In this document: positions 55,617 through 64,000 of the stretch, in pieces | Layout: each line of letters starts with the position of its first letter | Numbering within the stretch: the first letter of the stretch is position 1 | Assembly (NCBI RefSeq): GCF_029201565.1 | Contig: NZ_CP104002.1 | Coordinates: 3,303,001-3,367,000, forward strand | Origin: Devosia sp. SD17-2 | GTDB taxonomy: Bacteria; Pseudomonadota; Alphaproteobacteria; Rhizobiales; Devosiaceae | Length of the DNA stretch: 64,000 nucleotides | Direction of reading: 5' to 3' | Made by a program: the position numbers and the translations under genes | The notes under the pieces: model-generated | What the model was told of the DNA's origin: nothing | What the model saw: only the letters and a program-made list of their open reading frames with translations | Database searches by the model: none

Positions 55617-55728
55617 ATTCCCCCCATACTAAAGCGTTTGAGGTCCTACCCGATGGGCCTTCATCCCTCACGCTTCACCCCTCACCCCAACCCGCCATTC
55701 GAGCGTAGCTCTCATGGCCTTCTTGCCT

Positions 55729-55753
55729 AAAATTGCTCCTCAGGAGCAATTTT
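55729..55753. repeat. 25-bp palindrome
   Basis: AAAATTGCTCCT and AGGAGCAATTTT flank a single C, a perfect 12-bp inverted repeat. It is in the 351-bp gap between pyrC and the next gene, otherwise empty apart from repeat E. It resembles a REP unit or an operator. Confidence 0.65.
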
Positions 55754-55841
55754 GCCTGCGGCCGGCGCGAAGCCCCTGAGAGGCGAGGGGGCAGAACCGG
55801 GGCTTCTGCTCAACGGCGAAAGCTCCTAGGGCAACCGCCAA

Positions 55842-56387
55842 TCAACACGCAGCGCGGACCGGGGTGGCGGCTTCAAGGATTTTGGGAGCGTTGAAACGCA
55901 CCGAGAGCGAGCGGGAGTTGACCGGGGTGACCCGGGCCGTGAGATTGCTCGTGCCGGGCAGCGTGTCGAGGAAGGCCGCGGCTTCGCCAGAGCCGGCAAT
56001 GACCAGGGCGGTATTGTCGGCATTGACCGGCAGGGTGCGGCTGCGGGCCTGCTGCAGATCATTTTGAAGAGTGAGGCCGGCATCGCGGCCGAGCGCGGAC
56101 ATGGTGTTGCCAGCAAAGGCGAAGGCGACCGTGAGATTACCCGCCTCGCAGGAGACTGTCACCGTTGCCGGGGCGCGGCCGCTGGGACGGGCCGGAATGA
56201 GCTGTTCGCTTTCGACGGTGACGGAGAGCGCTTCGGTGGAAGCGGTGGCGCTGCGGAAAACACCATCATAGCAGGCCAGCCGCGCGGCATCCCCGGCAAT
56301 GGCTGCGCATTGGGCGCCGGACTGGGCCATGGCAGAAGTGGGCAGAGCCAGAAGAGCGAATGCGAGCAGAGCCCTAAACTTTGTCAC
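55842..56387 (-). CDS. Hypothetical secreted protein, VasI/TagO-like
   Basis: A 181-residue protein with a signal peptide (KFRALLAFALLALPTSAMAQ). A Cys-x(n)-CYD motif (CAAIAGDAARLACYDGVF) resembles the start of VasI/TagO proteins linked to type VI secretion, and a beta-rich domain follows. No type VI genes are nearby, so the link is only by motif. Two further cysteines may pair. Confidence 0.7.
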   Translation of the reverse strand: MTKFRALLAFALLALPTSAMAQSGAQCAAIAGDAARLACYDGVFRSATASTEALSVTVESEQLIPARPSGRAPATVTVSCEAGNLTVAFAFAGNTMSALGRDAGLTLQNDLQQARSRTLPVNADNTALVIAGSGEAAAFLDTLPGTSNLTARVTPVNSRSLSVRFNAPKILEAATPVRAAC

Positions 56388-56469
56388 GAGCGGTTTTTTC
56401 CTTCCCTTTTTGGGCAGTGTGCCACGGCTTCATATGGGATGGAACTGACGGGTTTGTAATGGGGAAATT

Positions 56470-58758
56470 TCAGCCCGACGCCTGTGCAAGCGTGAGGCGG
56501 GCGACCGGAACGCGGTAGGGAGAGCAGCTGACGTAGTCGATGCCGAGCCCCGAGAAGAATTTCAGCGAAGTGGGATCGCCAGCGTGTTCGCCGCAAATTC
56601 CGATCTTGAGATCGGGATTGGCCGCCCTGCCCCGTTCGATGGCGATGGCAATCAATTCGCCGACGCCCTTCTCGTCGATGGTGACGAAGGGATCGCGCTC
56701 GTAGATGCCCTTGCGCTGATAGGCTGCCAGGAAGGTCGGCGCATCGTCGCGCGAGATGCCGAAGGTGGTCTGGGTCAGATCGTTCGTCCCGAAGGACAAA
56801 AAATCCACCATGCCGGCAATTTCCCCGGCGCGCAGACAGGCGCGCGGAAGCTCGATCATGGTGCCAAAGGAGAATTTGACCCGATCCGACCGCGCCAGGC
56901 CCGAGTTCTCGATGATGGTTGTCGCGTGGTCGCGCACCCAGGCGACTTCGCTGGCGGTCGAGACGAAGGGCACCATGATCTCGACCGGCACCGGGGCCAG
57001 CTGGCGCTCGCTGGCGGCGCGGGCCCCGGCGAGAATGGCCTGGATCTGCATCTGCAGAATTTCGGGATAGGTGATGGCAAGGCGCACGCCGCGATGGCCG
57101 AGCATGGGATTGGTCTCGGCAATGCGCTCGAGCCGAAGGCGCAGGGCCCGGACGGCAACGCCGAGCGACGCTGCCGTGTCCTCAATCTCTTCATCAGTGC
57201 GTGGCAGAAATTCGTGCAGCGGCGGATCAAAGAGGCGCACGTTGACCGGCAGGCCGTTCATGGCGCCGAACAGGGCGGAATAGTCCCCGGTCTGGAAATC
57301 GACGAGGCCATGGATGGCGCGGCGGCGGGCTTCCTCGTCTTCCGAGAGGATCATGCGGCGCAGGGCCACCATGCGCTCTGGCGAAAAGAACATGTGCTCG
57401 GAGCGCGCGAGGCCGACGCCCTCGGCGCCGAAGGACAGGGCCGTCGCGGCGGCTTCCAGCGATTCGGCATTGGTGCGCACGGCGATAGTGCGGCTCGCGT
57501 CGGACCAGCCGAGCAGTGTGCCGATGGCGCCACCGATATGGGGCTGGGCCAGGGGCAGCGTGCCGAGATAGACAGTGCCGTCGCTGCCATCGATGGTGAG
57601 CCGGTCGCCGGGGCGGAATTCGCGATCCCCAATGCGGCAGACATTTTCCGTTGTATCGACAGAAAGGGTGCGCACGCCGGCAACACAAGGCTTTCCGGTG
57701 ATGCGGGCGATGACGCCGGCATGGCTGGTCATGCCACCGCGAGCGGTGAGAATGCCGGTGGCAGCCTTCATGCCTTCGATATCGGCCGGGCCGGTTTCGT
57801 TGACGACAAGAATGCAGTGCTTGCCGCGGGCGCGCAGACGCGCCGCGTCCTCGGCATTGAAGGTAATGATGCCGCTCGCAGCACCCGGCGAGACACCGAG
57901 GCCAGTGGCGATTGGGGTCGCATCCTCCGCCGACTTGAGGCGCGGATGGAGCAGCTGGGTCAGGCGATTGGGATCGACGCGGCTGACGGCGTTGTGCGGG
58001 CTCCACACCTTGCGGTTGACGCGGTCGACGGCGGCCTCGAGCTCTCCGGCGGCGGTGGCCTGGACCGGGCGGGCGGAGAGGAATTTCACCTGACCCCGGT
58101 GGATGGCGACAAGGCAGGCCATGTGGCGGCCGGCCTTGGCATCGAGCAGGCTGATCAGCGCATCGACACTGTCGGGTAGGCGCGGCACAGCGCCGCCATT
58201 GAGCGGGGCCGGGCCCAGCACGCCGGTGATGGAATTGCGGGTGAGGAATTGCTCGACCTCGCCCTCGGCCACGGCCTGGACGAGGACGATCTGGCGGGCG
58301 CGATCGTCGTCCGACCGCGAATTGCCCCAGGCGGCATCGGGAAAGCCATAGCTTTCAAACGCCTGCTTGATGGCGCGGGCCAAGGGCCGGCCGGGATCAA
58401 CCGCGTCTCCAGGTGCGGCCGGAGCCGGAATGCCGACCCGGGCGGGCTGGAGACCACCATTGTGGATCGCAGCGGAAGTGCGCACGACCAGAAGCGGCGG
58501 CTTGCCGTCCTTGCCGACCAGCTTGAAGAGGCACGCCACCCAATGGGTGCGCAGGCGCGTATCGCGCCGTGCGCGTTCGGACTGCAGCGCATCCCAGGCG
58601 GCGCGGGTGATGGCAATTGTGGGAACAGTGGGAAAGCCGGCCTCGCCGACGCGGAAAATCCACCGCGCCTTGCCAGCCAACATTTTTAGTTGGGAAGCGC
58701 TCAGGTTTGCCTTCCCCAGAGCCGGGGCGACCGCAAACATTTCCTGCGCCAAACTCAC
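56470..58758 (-). CDS. PEP-utilising enzyme related to pyruvate phosphate dikinase
   Basis: A 762-residue protein. The mobile domain carries the phospho-histidine GGMTSHAGVIAR (about residue 345). The C-terminal PEP-binding barrel has GVGLARSEHMFF, SFGTNDLTQTTFGISRDDAP and ICGEHAGDP, as in PPDK. The N-terminal part is shorter than in true PPDK (about 880 residues) and lacks an obvious complete ATP-grasp motif. It may therefore make PEP or phosphoryl groups from another donor, or be regulatory. Convergent with none; divergent from ispH. Confidence 0.82.
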   Translation of the reverse strand: MSLAQEMFAVAPALGKANLSASQLKMLAGKARWIFRVGEAGFPTVPTIAITRAAWDALQSERARRDTRLRTHWVACLFKLVGKDGKPPLLVVRTSAAIHNGGLQPARVGIPAPAAPGDAVDPGRPLARAIKQAFESYGFPDAAWGNSRSDDDRARQIVLVQAVAEGEVEQFLTRNSITGVLGPAPLNGGAVPRLPDSVDALISLLDAKAGRHMACLVAIHRGQVKFLSARPVQATAAGELEAAVDRVNRKVWSPHNAVSRVDPNRLTQLLHPRLKSAEDATPIATGLGVSPGAASGIITFNAEDAARLRARGKHCILVVNETGPADIEGMKAATGILTARGGMTSHAGVIARITGKPCVAGVRTLSVDTTENVCRIGDREFRPGDRLTIDGSDGTVYLGTLPLAQPHIGGAIGTLLGWSDASRTIAVRTNAESLEAAATALSFGAEGVGLARSEHMFFSPERMVALRRMILSEDEEARRRAIHGLVDFQTGDYSALFGAMNGLPVNVRLFDPPLHEFLPRTDEEIEDTAASLGVAVRALRLRLERIAETNPMLGHRGVRLAITYPEILQMQIQAILAGARAASERQLAPVPVEIMVPFVSTASEVAWVRDHATTIIENSGLARSDRVKFSFGTMIELPRACLRAGEIAGMVDFLSFGTNDLTQTTFGISRDDAPTFLAAYQRKGIYERDPFVTIDEKGVGELIAIAIERGRAANPDLKIGICGEHAGDPTSLKFFSGLGIDYVSCSPYRVPVARLTLAQASG

Positions 58759-58861
58759 TGAACACCGTCCTTGCCGTCACAACGGAACCATACTGCCCCA
58801 CGCCCCTGCCCTGCTGCAACAGGACTTGACTTGGCGGGGTGCGGAAAGCATCTGATCTCTT

Positions 58862-59830
58862 ATGGAAAAAAGGCCACAACTCGACATCATGCTCTGTGCC
58901 CCGCGCGGTTTTTGCGCTGGCGTGGACCGCGCCATCCAGATCGTGGAGCTGGCGCTGCAGAAATATGGCGCGCCGGTTTATGTGCGCCACGCCATCGTGC
59001 ACAACAAATATGTGGTCGAGGGCCTCAAGGATAAGGGCGCGATTTTCGTCGAGGAACTCGACGAAATCCCCGAAACCGAGGCTCCCGTGGTGTTTTCGGC
59101 CCATGGCGTGCCGAAAAGCGTGCCGGCGGACGCCAAGAGCCGGAACATGTTTTTCCTCGATGCGACCTGCCCGCTGGTGAGCAAGGTGCATGTGGAAGCG
59201 CAGCGCCATTTTGCCGAAGGCCACGAAATCGTGCTCATTGGGCATGAGGGGCATCCCGAGGTTATCGGCACGATGGGCCAATTGCCGCAGGGGGCCGTCG
59301 CCCTCATCGAAACGGTGGCTGACGCCAATAATTTCACCCCGCGCGACCCTCAGAACCTGGCTTTCGTCACCCAGACGACGCTGAGCGTGGATGACACGCG
59401 CGAGATCGTGGCGGCGCTGCAGGCTCGATTCCCGGCGATCAACGGGCCGCACAAGGAAGACATCTGCTACGCCACCACCAATCGGCAGGAGGCCATCAAG
59501 GCCGTGGCGCCGATGGTGGAAGCGATGATCGTGGTGGGGTCGCCCCATTCGTCCAATTCGCAGCGCCTCGTCGAGGTGGCCCTGCGTTCAGGCTGCAGGA
59601 TTGCGACGCTGGTGGACCGGGCGAGCGATATCGACTGGTCGCTTTACGGGGACATCAGGACGCTGGGCGTGAGCGCCGGCGCTTCGGCTCCGGAGAGCCT
59701 TGTCGAAGAAGTGATCGACGCCTTTGCGGCGCGCTACGAGATCAAGGTCGAGACCAAAACCACGGCAATCGAGAACATTGCCTTCAATATCCCGCGCGTG
59801 CTGCGCGATCTGGAAACGGCTGGACGATGA
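58862..59830 (+). CDS. ispH: 4-hydroxy-3-methylbut-2-enyl diphosphate reductase
   Basis: Last enzyme of the MEP isoprenoid pathway. A 322-residue Fe-S enzyme. Three conserved cysteines are in [26 protein letters not shown] and [26 protein letters not shown] and [13 protein letters not shown] complete the match. ATG 58862 gives [11 protein letters not shown]. The next gene starts inside its stop (ATGA), forming a three-gene unit with the GNAT gene and rnhA. Confidence 0.97.
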   Translation: MEKRPQLDIMLCAPRGFCAGVDRAIQIVELALQKYGAPVYVRHAIVHNKYVVEGLKDKGAIFVEELDEIPETEAPVVFSAHGVPKSVPADAKSRNMFFLDATCPLVSKVHVEAQRHFAEGHEIVLIGHEGHPEVIGTMGQLPQGAVALIETVADANNFTPRDPQNLAFVTQTTLSVDDTREIVAALQARFPAINGPHKEDICYATTNRQEAIKAVAPMVEAMIVVGSPHSSNSQRLVEVALRSGCRIATLVDRASDIDWSLYGDIRTLGVSAGASAPESLVEEVIDAFAARYEIKVETKTTAIENIAFNIPRVLRDLETAGR

Positions 59831-60351
59831 GCGACCTCGATCTTTTCGAGACCGAGCGGCTGGTGCTGTCCGGCTGGCGCATGGATCAGGTCGATGACCT
59901 TGTGCGCCTGCACGGCACCGAGCGGGCAACGCGCTATCTGACGACGCTGGGCGTGCCCTATACCCGCGAGCAGTGCGAAGAAGCGGTGGCGCACTGGATC
60001 GATCTCTTCGAGACGCACCAGTTCGGCAAGCTGCGTGTGCGGCGGAAGTCAGACGGGCAAATGGTCGGTCGTGCCGGGTTCGGCGTCTATCCGCCGACCG
60101 GGGAGCCTGAGATCGGCTACACGCTGTTCGAGGAATTTTTCGGCAATGGCTACGCCACCGAGGCGGCGGCGGGCCTGCGCGACTGGTTCTTTGCCAATGA
60201 CAAGGGCAGCCATTTCATCGGTATGGCCCATGTCGAGAATGCGCCGTCTCTCGCCATCCTGACCAATATCGGCATGGAAAAGACCCATGTCGCGACCGAC
60301 CACTACGGGCTGCCCTGCCAGTTCCATATCCTGAGGCGCCCTGCGGCATGA
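59827..60351 (+). CDS. GNAT acetyltransferase (RimJ/RimL type)
   Basis: A 174-residue acetyl-CoA-dependent transferase. [21 protein letters not shown] starts the fold, followed by [20 protein letters not shown], which holds the acetyl-CoA loop, and [17 protein letters not shown]. The acceptor is unknown. ATGA overlap with ispH; rnhA starts 4 bp before its stop, so the three are translated together. Confidence 0.92.
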   Translation: MSDLDLFETERLVLSGWRMDQVDDLVRLHGTERATRYLTTLGVPYTREQCEEAVAHWIDLFETHQFGKLRVRRKSDGQMVGRAGFGVYPPTGEPEIGYTLFEEFFGNGYATEAAAGLRDWFFANDKGSHFIGMAHVENAPSLAILTNIGMEKTHVATDHYGLPCQFHILRRPAA

Positions 60352-60818
60352 GCGAAACAGTCATCATCCATACCGACGGCGCCTGTTCGGGAAATCCGGG
60401 GCCCGGCGGATGGGGCGCTATTCTGCAGTTCGGTCAGCACCGCAAGGAGCTCAAGGGCGGCGAGCAGCTGACCACGAACAACAAGATGGAGCTGACCGCA
60501 GCCATCGAGGCGCTCAATGCCCTCACGCGCCCCTGTACGGTCGATCTCCACACCGACAGTCAGTACGTCAAGAACGGCGTGCAGAGCTGGATGCACGGCT
60601 GGAAGCGCAACGGCTGGAAGACCGCCGACAAGAAGCCGGTGAAGAATGTGGAGCTTTGGCAGGCGCTGGATGAAGCCACAAAGCGGCACCAGATTTCCTG
60701 GCACTGGGTGAAGGGCCACGCCGGCGACGAACTCAACGAACGCGCCGATGAACTGGCCCGCGAGGGCATGGCCCCGTTCAAGGGGAGAAAGACCGGGGGC
60801 TTTACGCCGCCGGTTTGA
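60348..60818 (+). CDS. rnhA: Ribonuclease HI
   Basis: Removes RNA from RNA-DNA hybrids. The 156-residue protein starts [20 protein letters not shown]. The catalytic acids are in [19 protein letters not shown] and [10 protein letters not shown], and the last is in [18 protein letters not shown]. Length is normal. It is the last gene of the ispH unit. Confidence 0.97.
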   Translation: MSETVIIHTDGACSGNPGPGGWGAILQFGQHRKELKGGEQLTTNNKMELTAAIEALNALTRPCTVDLHTDSQYVKNGVQSWMHGWKRNGWKTADKKPVKNVELWQALDEATKRHQISWHWVKGHAGDELNERADELAREGMAPFKGRKTGGFTPPV

Positions 60819-60891
60819 GGGGGCTTCTCACTGAGAGGCATTCACCCCTCACCCCGGACGGACGCCTATTGAGCTCGGACGACGGCCCTGT

Positions 60892-61025
60892 CGCCTCCCT
60901 CCCCCTCCGTGGGGAGGGATTGAGGGTGGGGGGCCTTCGTTTGCTCGCCGTCGAGCCAACACCCCCACCCCAGCGCCGCTAGGCCTGCGGCCAAGCTCTG
61001 CTACCCTCCCCACAAGGGGGAGGGA
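60892..61025. repeat. Interspersed GC-rich repeat, variant D
   Basis: CGCCTCCCTCCCCCTCCGTG then GGGATTGAGGGTGGGGG at the left. CACCCCCACCCC and the hairpin CCTCCCCACAAGGGGGAGG at the right. The half-units are in the opposite order to copies A-C, so this may be a rearranged or inverted copy. Confidence 0.6.
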
Positions 61026-61053
61026 GCGAAAGAGGCGATAGACTGGCCAATCC

Positions 61054-62040
61054 TTAAGCCACGGCGCGCTTGGGGAGCACCGCTTTCACGGCGCGCCAGA
61101 GCGGCGTGATGGCATACTGCACGATCGGGATCATCAGCGCACCAAGGGCAAGGCCGATGAAGAAGTCCACCACGGCGGTGGCGAGCCAGCCCGCGACGCC
61201 GGGGAAGGCCGAGAAGGTCGTTGCCGCCCAGTGCGACGCGGCCTCGATGACATGTTCCGGCCCGGTGATGCCGAATTCATAAAGACCATGGGCGATGATG
61301 GAGCCGCCGACCCAGGTCATGGCCGCGGTGCCGACGATGCTGAGCACATGCATGAAAGTGGGCATGGCGACGACGATGGCCCGGCCGATGGCACGGCCGG
61401 TGTGCGTACGGCCGCTCTTGGCCAGCAACAGACCGAAGTCGTCGGCCTTCACGATGATTGCCACAGTGCCGTAAATCGCCACGGTGATGCCGATGGCCGC
61501 CACGGCGAGGATCGCTGCGCGGGTCCAGAAATCGGGCACGTCGATGGCCGAGAGGATGATGGTCATGATCTCGGCAGAGAGGATGAAGTCGGTCTTGATG
61601 GCGCCGGAGACGCGCTGCTCCTCGAGATCGACCGGCTCGATAGCAGTGTGCTCGATCTGCGCCTCATGCTTGTCCGCCGCGTGCGGCGCGAACAGGTGGA
61701 AGACCTTTTCGGCTCCCTCGTAACAGAGATAGGCACCGCCCAGCATCAACAGGGGTGTGATCATCCACGGCAGGAAATAGGACAGAAGCAGCGCTGCCGG
61801 GAGCAGGAACAGCATCTTGTTCTTGATCGAGCCCAGGGCAATCCGGCCAATAATGGGCAGCTCGCGCTTGGCTTCAAAGCCTTTGACATAGCTGGGGGTG
61901 ACTGCCGCATCGTCAATGACGGCGCCAGCGGCCTTGACGCTGGCCTTGACGGCTTGGGTGGCCACATCGTCGAGCGATGCGGCGGCGACCTTCGCCAGTG
62001 CTGCGATGTCATCGAGCAGAGCAAGCAGGCCAACACTCAT
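61054..62040 (-). CDS. DUF808-family membrane protein (YedI-like)
   Basis: A 328-residue inner-membrane protein. It starts MSVGLLALLDDIAALAKVAA, with DDAAVTPSYVKGFEAKRELPI and VFHLFAPHAADKHEAQ, characteristic of DUF808. There are about six hydrophobic helices. The function of the family is unknown. ATG 62040 matches the family start, 19 codons inside the open frame. Confidence 0.92.
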   Translation of the reverse strand: MSVGLLALLDDIAALAKVAAASLDDVATQAVKASVKAAGAVIDDAAVTPSYVKGFEAKRELPIIGRIALGSIKNKMLFLLPAALLLSYFLPWMITPLLMLGGAYLCYEGAEKVFHLFAPHAADKHEAQIEHTAIEPVDLEEQRVSGAIKTDFILSAEIMTIILSAIDVPDFWTRAAILAVAAIGITVAIYGTVAIIVKADDFGLLLAKSGRTHTGRAIGRAIVVAMPTFMHVLSIVGTAAMTWVGGSIIAHGLYEFGITGPEHVIEAASHWAATTFSAFPGVAGWLATAVVDFFIGLALGALMIPIVQYAITPLWRAVKAVLPKRAVA

Positions 62041-62183
62041 CGGGAAAACTCCAAAAATATATCGCAGGATAATGCGCGGCGACGCAGCTGGTGCCAAGAG
62101 CCTGAAAATAAGTCGGCACTATGGAGAAAAAGAAACGCCCGGCCTTTTGGACCGGGCGCACTGATGTTCAGCGGCGAAAAGGA

Positions 62184-64000
62184 TCAGCCGGCGACTTTGC
62201 CGAAATCGGCGACCAGATGCATGGTGTCGCGCAGGCGTGCCAGAAGATTAAGGCGGTTGGCGCGGACGGCCGGATCGGCGTCGTTAACGAGCACTTCGGT
62301 GAAGAAGGCGTCGACGGGCGCGCGGAGGGTCGCCAGATCCGCCATGGCGGCCTTGTAGTCGTCCTTGCCGACATGGCCGGCCACGGTCGCATTGACGCTT
62401 TCGACGGCAGACGCCAGCGCGATTTCTTCCGGCAGTTTCAGTGCGGCCTGATCGACGGCACCGGCATAAGCCTTGCCGTCCTTCTTTTCTTCGGCGGCGA
62501 GAATGTTGGCAGCGCGCTTGTAGCCGGCGAGCAGGTTTGCACCATCATCGCTGGAGAGCAGCGCGGAGAGAGCCTCGGCACGCTGGGTGATCTGGAGCAT
62601 GTCATTGCTGTCGGCCGAGATAACGGCATCGACGAGGTCGTGACGGGCGCCGGATTCGCGCAGGGTGACCTTCAGGCGATCATGGAAGAAGGCGAGGAGA
62701 TCGACATCGACCTGAAGCGGGAATTTGAGCCCGTTCTCGGTGATGATGCGGATGACGCCCAGAGCGGCGCGGCGCAGCGCAAAGGGGTCGCGCGAGCCGG
62801 TGGGCTTTTCGTCGATCGACCAGAAACCGGTGAGGAGGTCGAGCTTGTCGGCCAGGGCCACGGCGATGGAGATCGGCTCGGTGGGGACCTGATCGGTCGG
62901 GCCGAGCGGCTTGTAGTGCATTTCCATGGCTGTCGCGATATCGGCGGGCTCGCCCTGCGCAGTGGCGTAATAGCGGCCCATCAGGCCCTGCAGCTCAGGG
63001 AATTCACCGACCATCTGGGTGGTGAGATCGGCCTTGGCGAGCATGGCGGCGCGCTTGGCGCGTTCGGGATCAGCACCGATCTGCGGGGCGATTTCGCCCG
63101 CGAGTTTGACCAGACGTTCGATGCGGGCGAACTGGCTGCCGAGCTTGGCGTGGAAGACGGTCTCTTCGAGCTTGGGCAGACCATGCTCGAGCGGCAGCGC
63201 CAGATCGGAATTGTAGAAGAACATCGCGTCCGAGAGGCGCGCGCGAATGACGCGCTCATTGCCGGATACGATCGTCGCGCCACCATCAGTGGGGACGGTG
63301 TTGGAAATGATGATGAAGTTCGGCGCCAGCTTGCCGGAGGCATCGCGCAGGCAGAAACATTTCTGATTGGCGCGGATGGTGGCGATGATGACTTCTTCAG
63401 GCAGGGTGAGGAAGTCCGGATCGAACGCACCCATCATGACATTGGGCCATTCCACCAGCCCGGCGACTTCCTCGAGGAGGCCCTCGTCGGCAATGACGGT
63501 CAGGCCCTGTGCAAAGGCCAGCTGGTCGGCGTCGGCGCGGATGATATCCTTGCGGCGGTCGATATCGAGCACAACCTTGGCGCGCTCCAGAGCGGTGACG
63601 TAATCGTCGAAACGCTTGATGCGGATGGCCTCGGGCGCGAGGAAGCGGTGACCAAACGTGGTCTGGCCCGATTCAATGCCGGCAGCCGCGAAGGGAACGA
63701 CGATCGGCTCGTCGTTCTCCGTACCGAAGGTGGCGGTGATGGCGCGCAGCGGGCGCACCCAGTTGAAGCTGCCCGAGCCCCAACGCATGGATTTTGCCCA
63801 GGGGAAGTCGGTGAGAATCTTTGGCAGGATAGCCGAGAGCAGCTCGACCGCATCGGCACCCGGCTTTTCGATCAGCGCGATGTAAAAATCGCCCTTCTTC
63901 GGGTCGCTCTGGATTTTCGCGTCGTCAATCGACGAGAGGCCTGCGGCGCGCAGAAAGCCGTCGATGGCGGGCTGGGGAGCGCCGACCTTAGGGCCCTTCT
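62184..64000 (-). CDS. glyS: Glycyl-tRNA synthetase beta subunit, N-terminus off window
   Basis: Charges tRNA-Gly with glyS/glyQ as an alpha2beta2 enzyme. The frame is open to base 64000. From the right it reads [20 protein letters not shown], then [60 protein letters not shown] and a C-terminal anticodon-recognition region. About 604 residues are visible. The first 80-100 residues of the roughly 690 lie outside the window. Confidence 0.95.
   Translation of the reverse strand, partial: KGPKVGAPQPAIDGFLRAAGLSSIDDAKIQSDPKKGDFYIALIEKPGADAVELLSAILPKILTDFPWAKSMRWGSGSFNWVRPLRAITATFGTENDEPIVVPFAAAGIESGQTTFGHRFLAPEAIRIKRFDDYVTALERAKVVLDIDRRKDIIRADADQLAFAQGLTVIADEGLLEEVAGLVEWPNVMMGAFDPDFLTLPEEVIIATIRANQKCFCLRDASGKLAPNFIIISNTVPTDGGATIVSGNERVIRARLSDAMFFYNSDLALPLEHGLPKLEETVFHAKLGSQFARIERLVKLAGEIAPQIGADPERAKRAAMLAKADLTTQMVGEFPELQGLMGRYYATAQGEPADIATAMEMHYKPLGPTDQVPTEPISIAVALADKLDLLTGFWSIDEKPTGSRDPFALRRAALGVIRIITENGLKFPLQVDVDLLAFFHDRLKVTLRESGARHDLVDAVISADSNDMLQITQRAEALSALLSSDDGANLLAGYKRAANILAAEEKKDGKAYAGAVDQAALKLPEEIALASAVESVNATVAGHVGKDDYKAAMADLATLRAPVDAFFTEVLVNDADPAVRANRLNLLARLRDTMHLVADFGKVAG

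Noticed and set aside
56584..58179. 531-codon plus-strand frame opposite the PPDK-like gene
   Set aside because: Antisense shadow; the PEP-enzyme motifs are all on the minus strand.

Overview
The window looks like a stretch of chromosome from a GC-rich alphaproteobacterium of the order Hyphomicrobiales (Rhizobiales), most like a Devosia/Pelagibacterium-type organism. This placement is inference. It rests on the CobF-CobM aerobic cobalamin genes, a MucR/Ros-type regulator, FlbT-linked flagellin, a TIGR02301-type protein, the YgfZ/PyrC arrangement and overall codon use. It was not checked by alignment. Most of the window is ordinary, tightly packed core genome. One accessory island of about 10.6 kb sits near the middle.

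Region 1 (1-8.8 kb) handles respiration and copper. cydA (cut by the window edge) is divergent from cydDC across a perfect FNR-type box, and an Fnr-like Fe-S regulator follows cydC. A copper block comes next: copA and cueR, a truncated copZ remnant and a DUF305 gene. Two CueR-type promoters with 19-bp spacers control it. Region 2 (8.8-13.7 kb) is a LacI-regulated RbsABC-type sugar importer with two operator-like sites 21 bp apart. Region 3 (13.7-19.8 kb) is the cobalamin run cobF-G-H-I-J-L-M, mostly joined by 4-bp stop/start overlaps. It has no cobK and no recognisable riboswitch. An MHYT-GGDEF-EAL protein converges on it.

Region 4 (22.4-28.2 kb) is a sulfide/persulfide operon read leftwards: two YeeE/YedE half-proteins, a persulfide dioxygenase, a rhodanese-like protein, a SulP transporter and a thioredoxin. 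A BigR-type ArsR repressor is divergent from it. A VIT1-type metal transporter follows the thioredoxin. A MucR/Ros gene with a single-base frameshift and tRNA-Gln lead up to tRNA-Pro(CGG).

Region 5 (about 29.9-40.55 kb) is a genomic island in tRNA-Pro, bounded by exact 52-bp copies of the tRNA 3' part. It carries a very large flagellin with a CtrA-like box, an FlbT homologue, small unknown genes, an XRE regulator and an HPP-CBS membrane protein. It also holds a nest of insertion sequences: an IS5-type element split by another IS, an IS21 remnant and a second IS5-type element. No integrase remains. One membrane-protein gene can be rebuilt across an IS insertion.

Region 6 (40.7-64 kb) is core genome: cold-shock protein, bioY, aroC, a histidine phosphatase, fabI, an FAD oxidase, a hemerythrin protein, a YedK-type DNA-protein-crosslink protein, a Nudix hydrolase, a SleB-type hydrolase, an HD nucleotidase, ygfZ, pyrC, a PPDK-related enzyme, ispH, a GNAT enzyme, rnhA, a DUF808 protein and glyS (cut by the window edge). 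Several of its intergenic gaps hold copies of a GC-rich interspersed repeat of about 125-135 bp.
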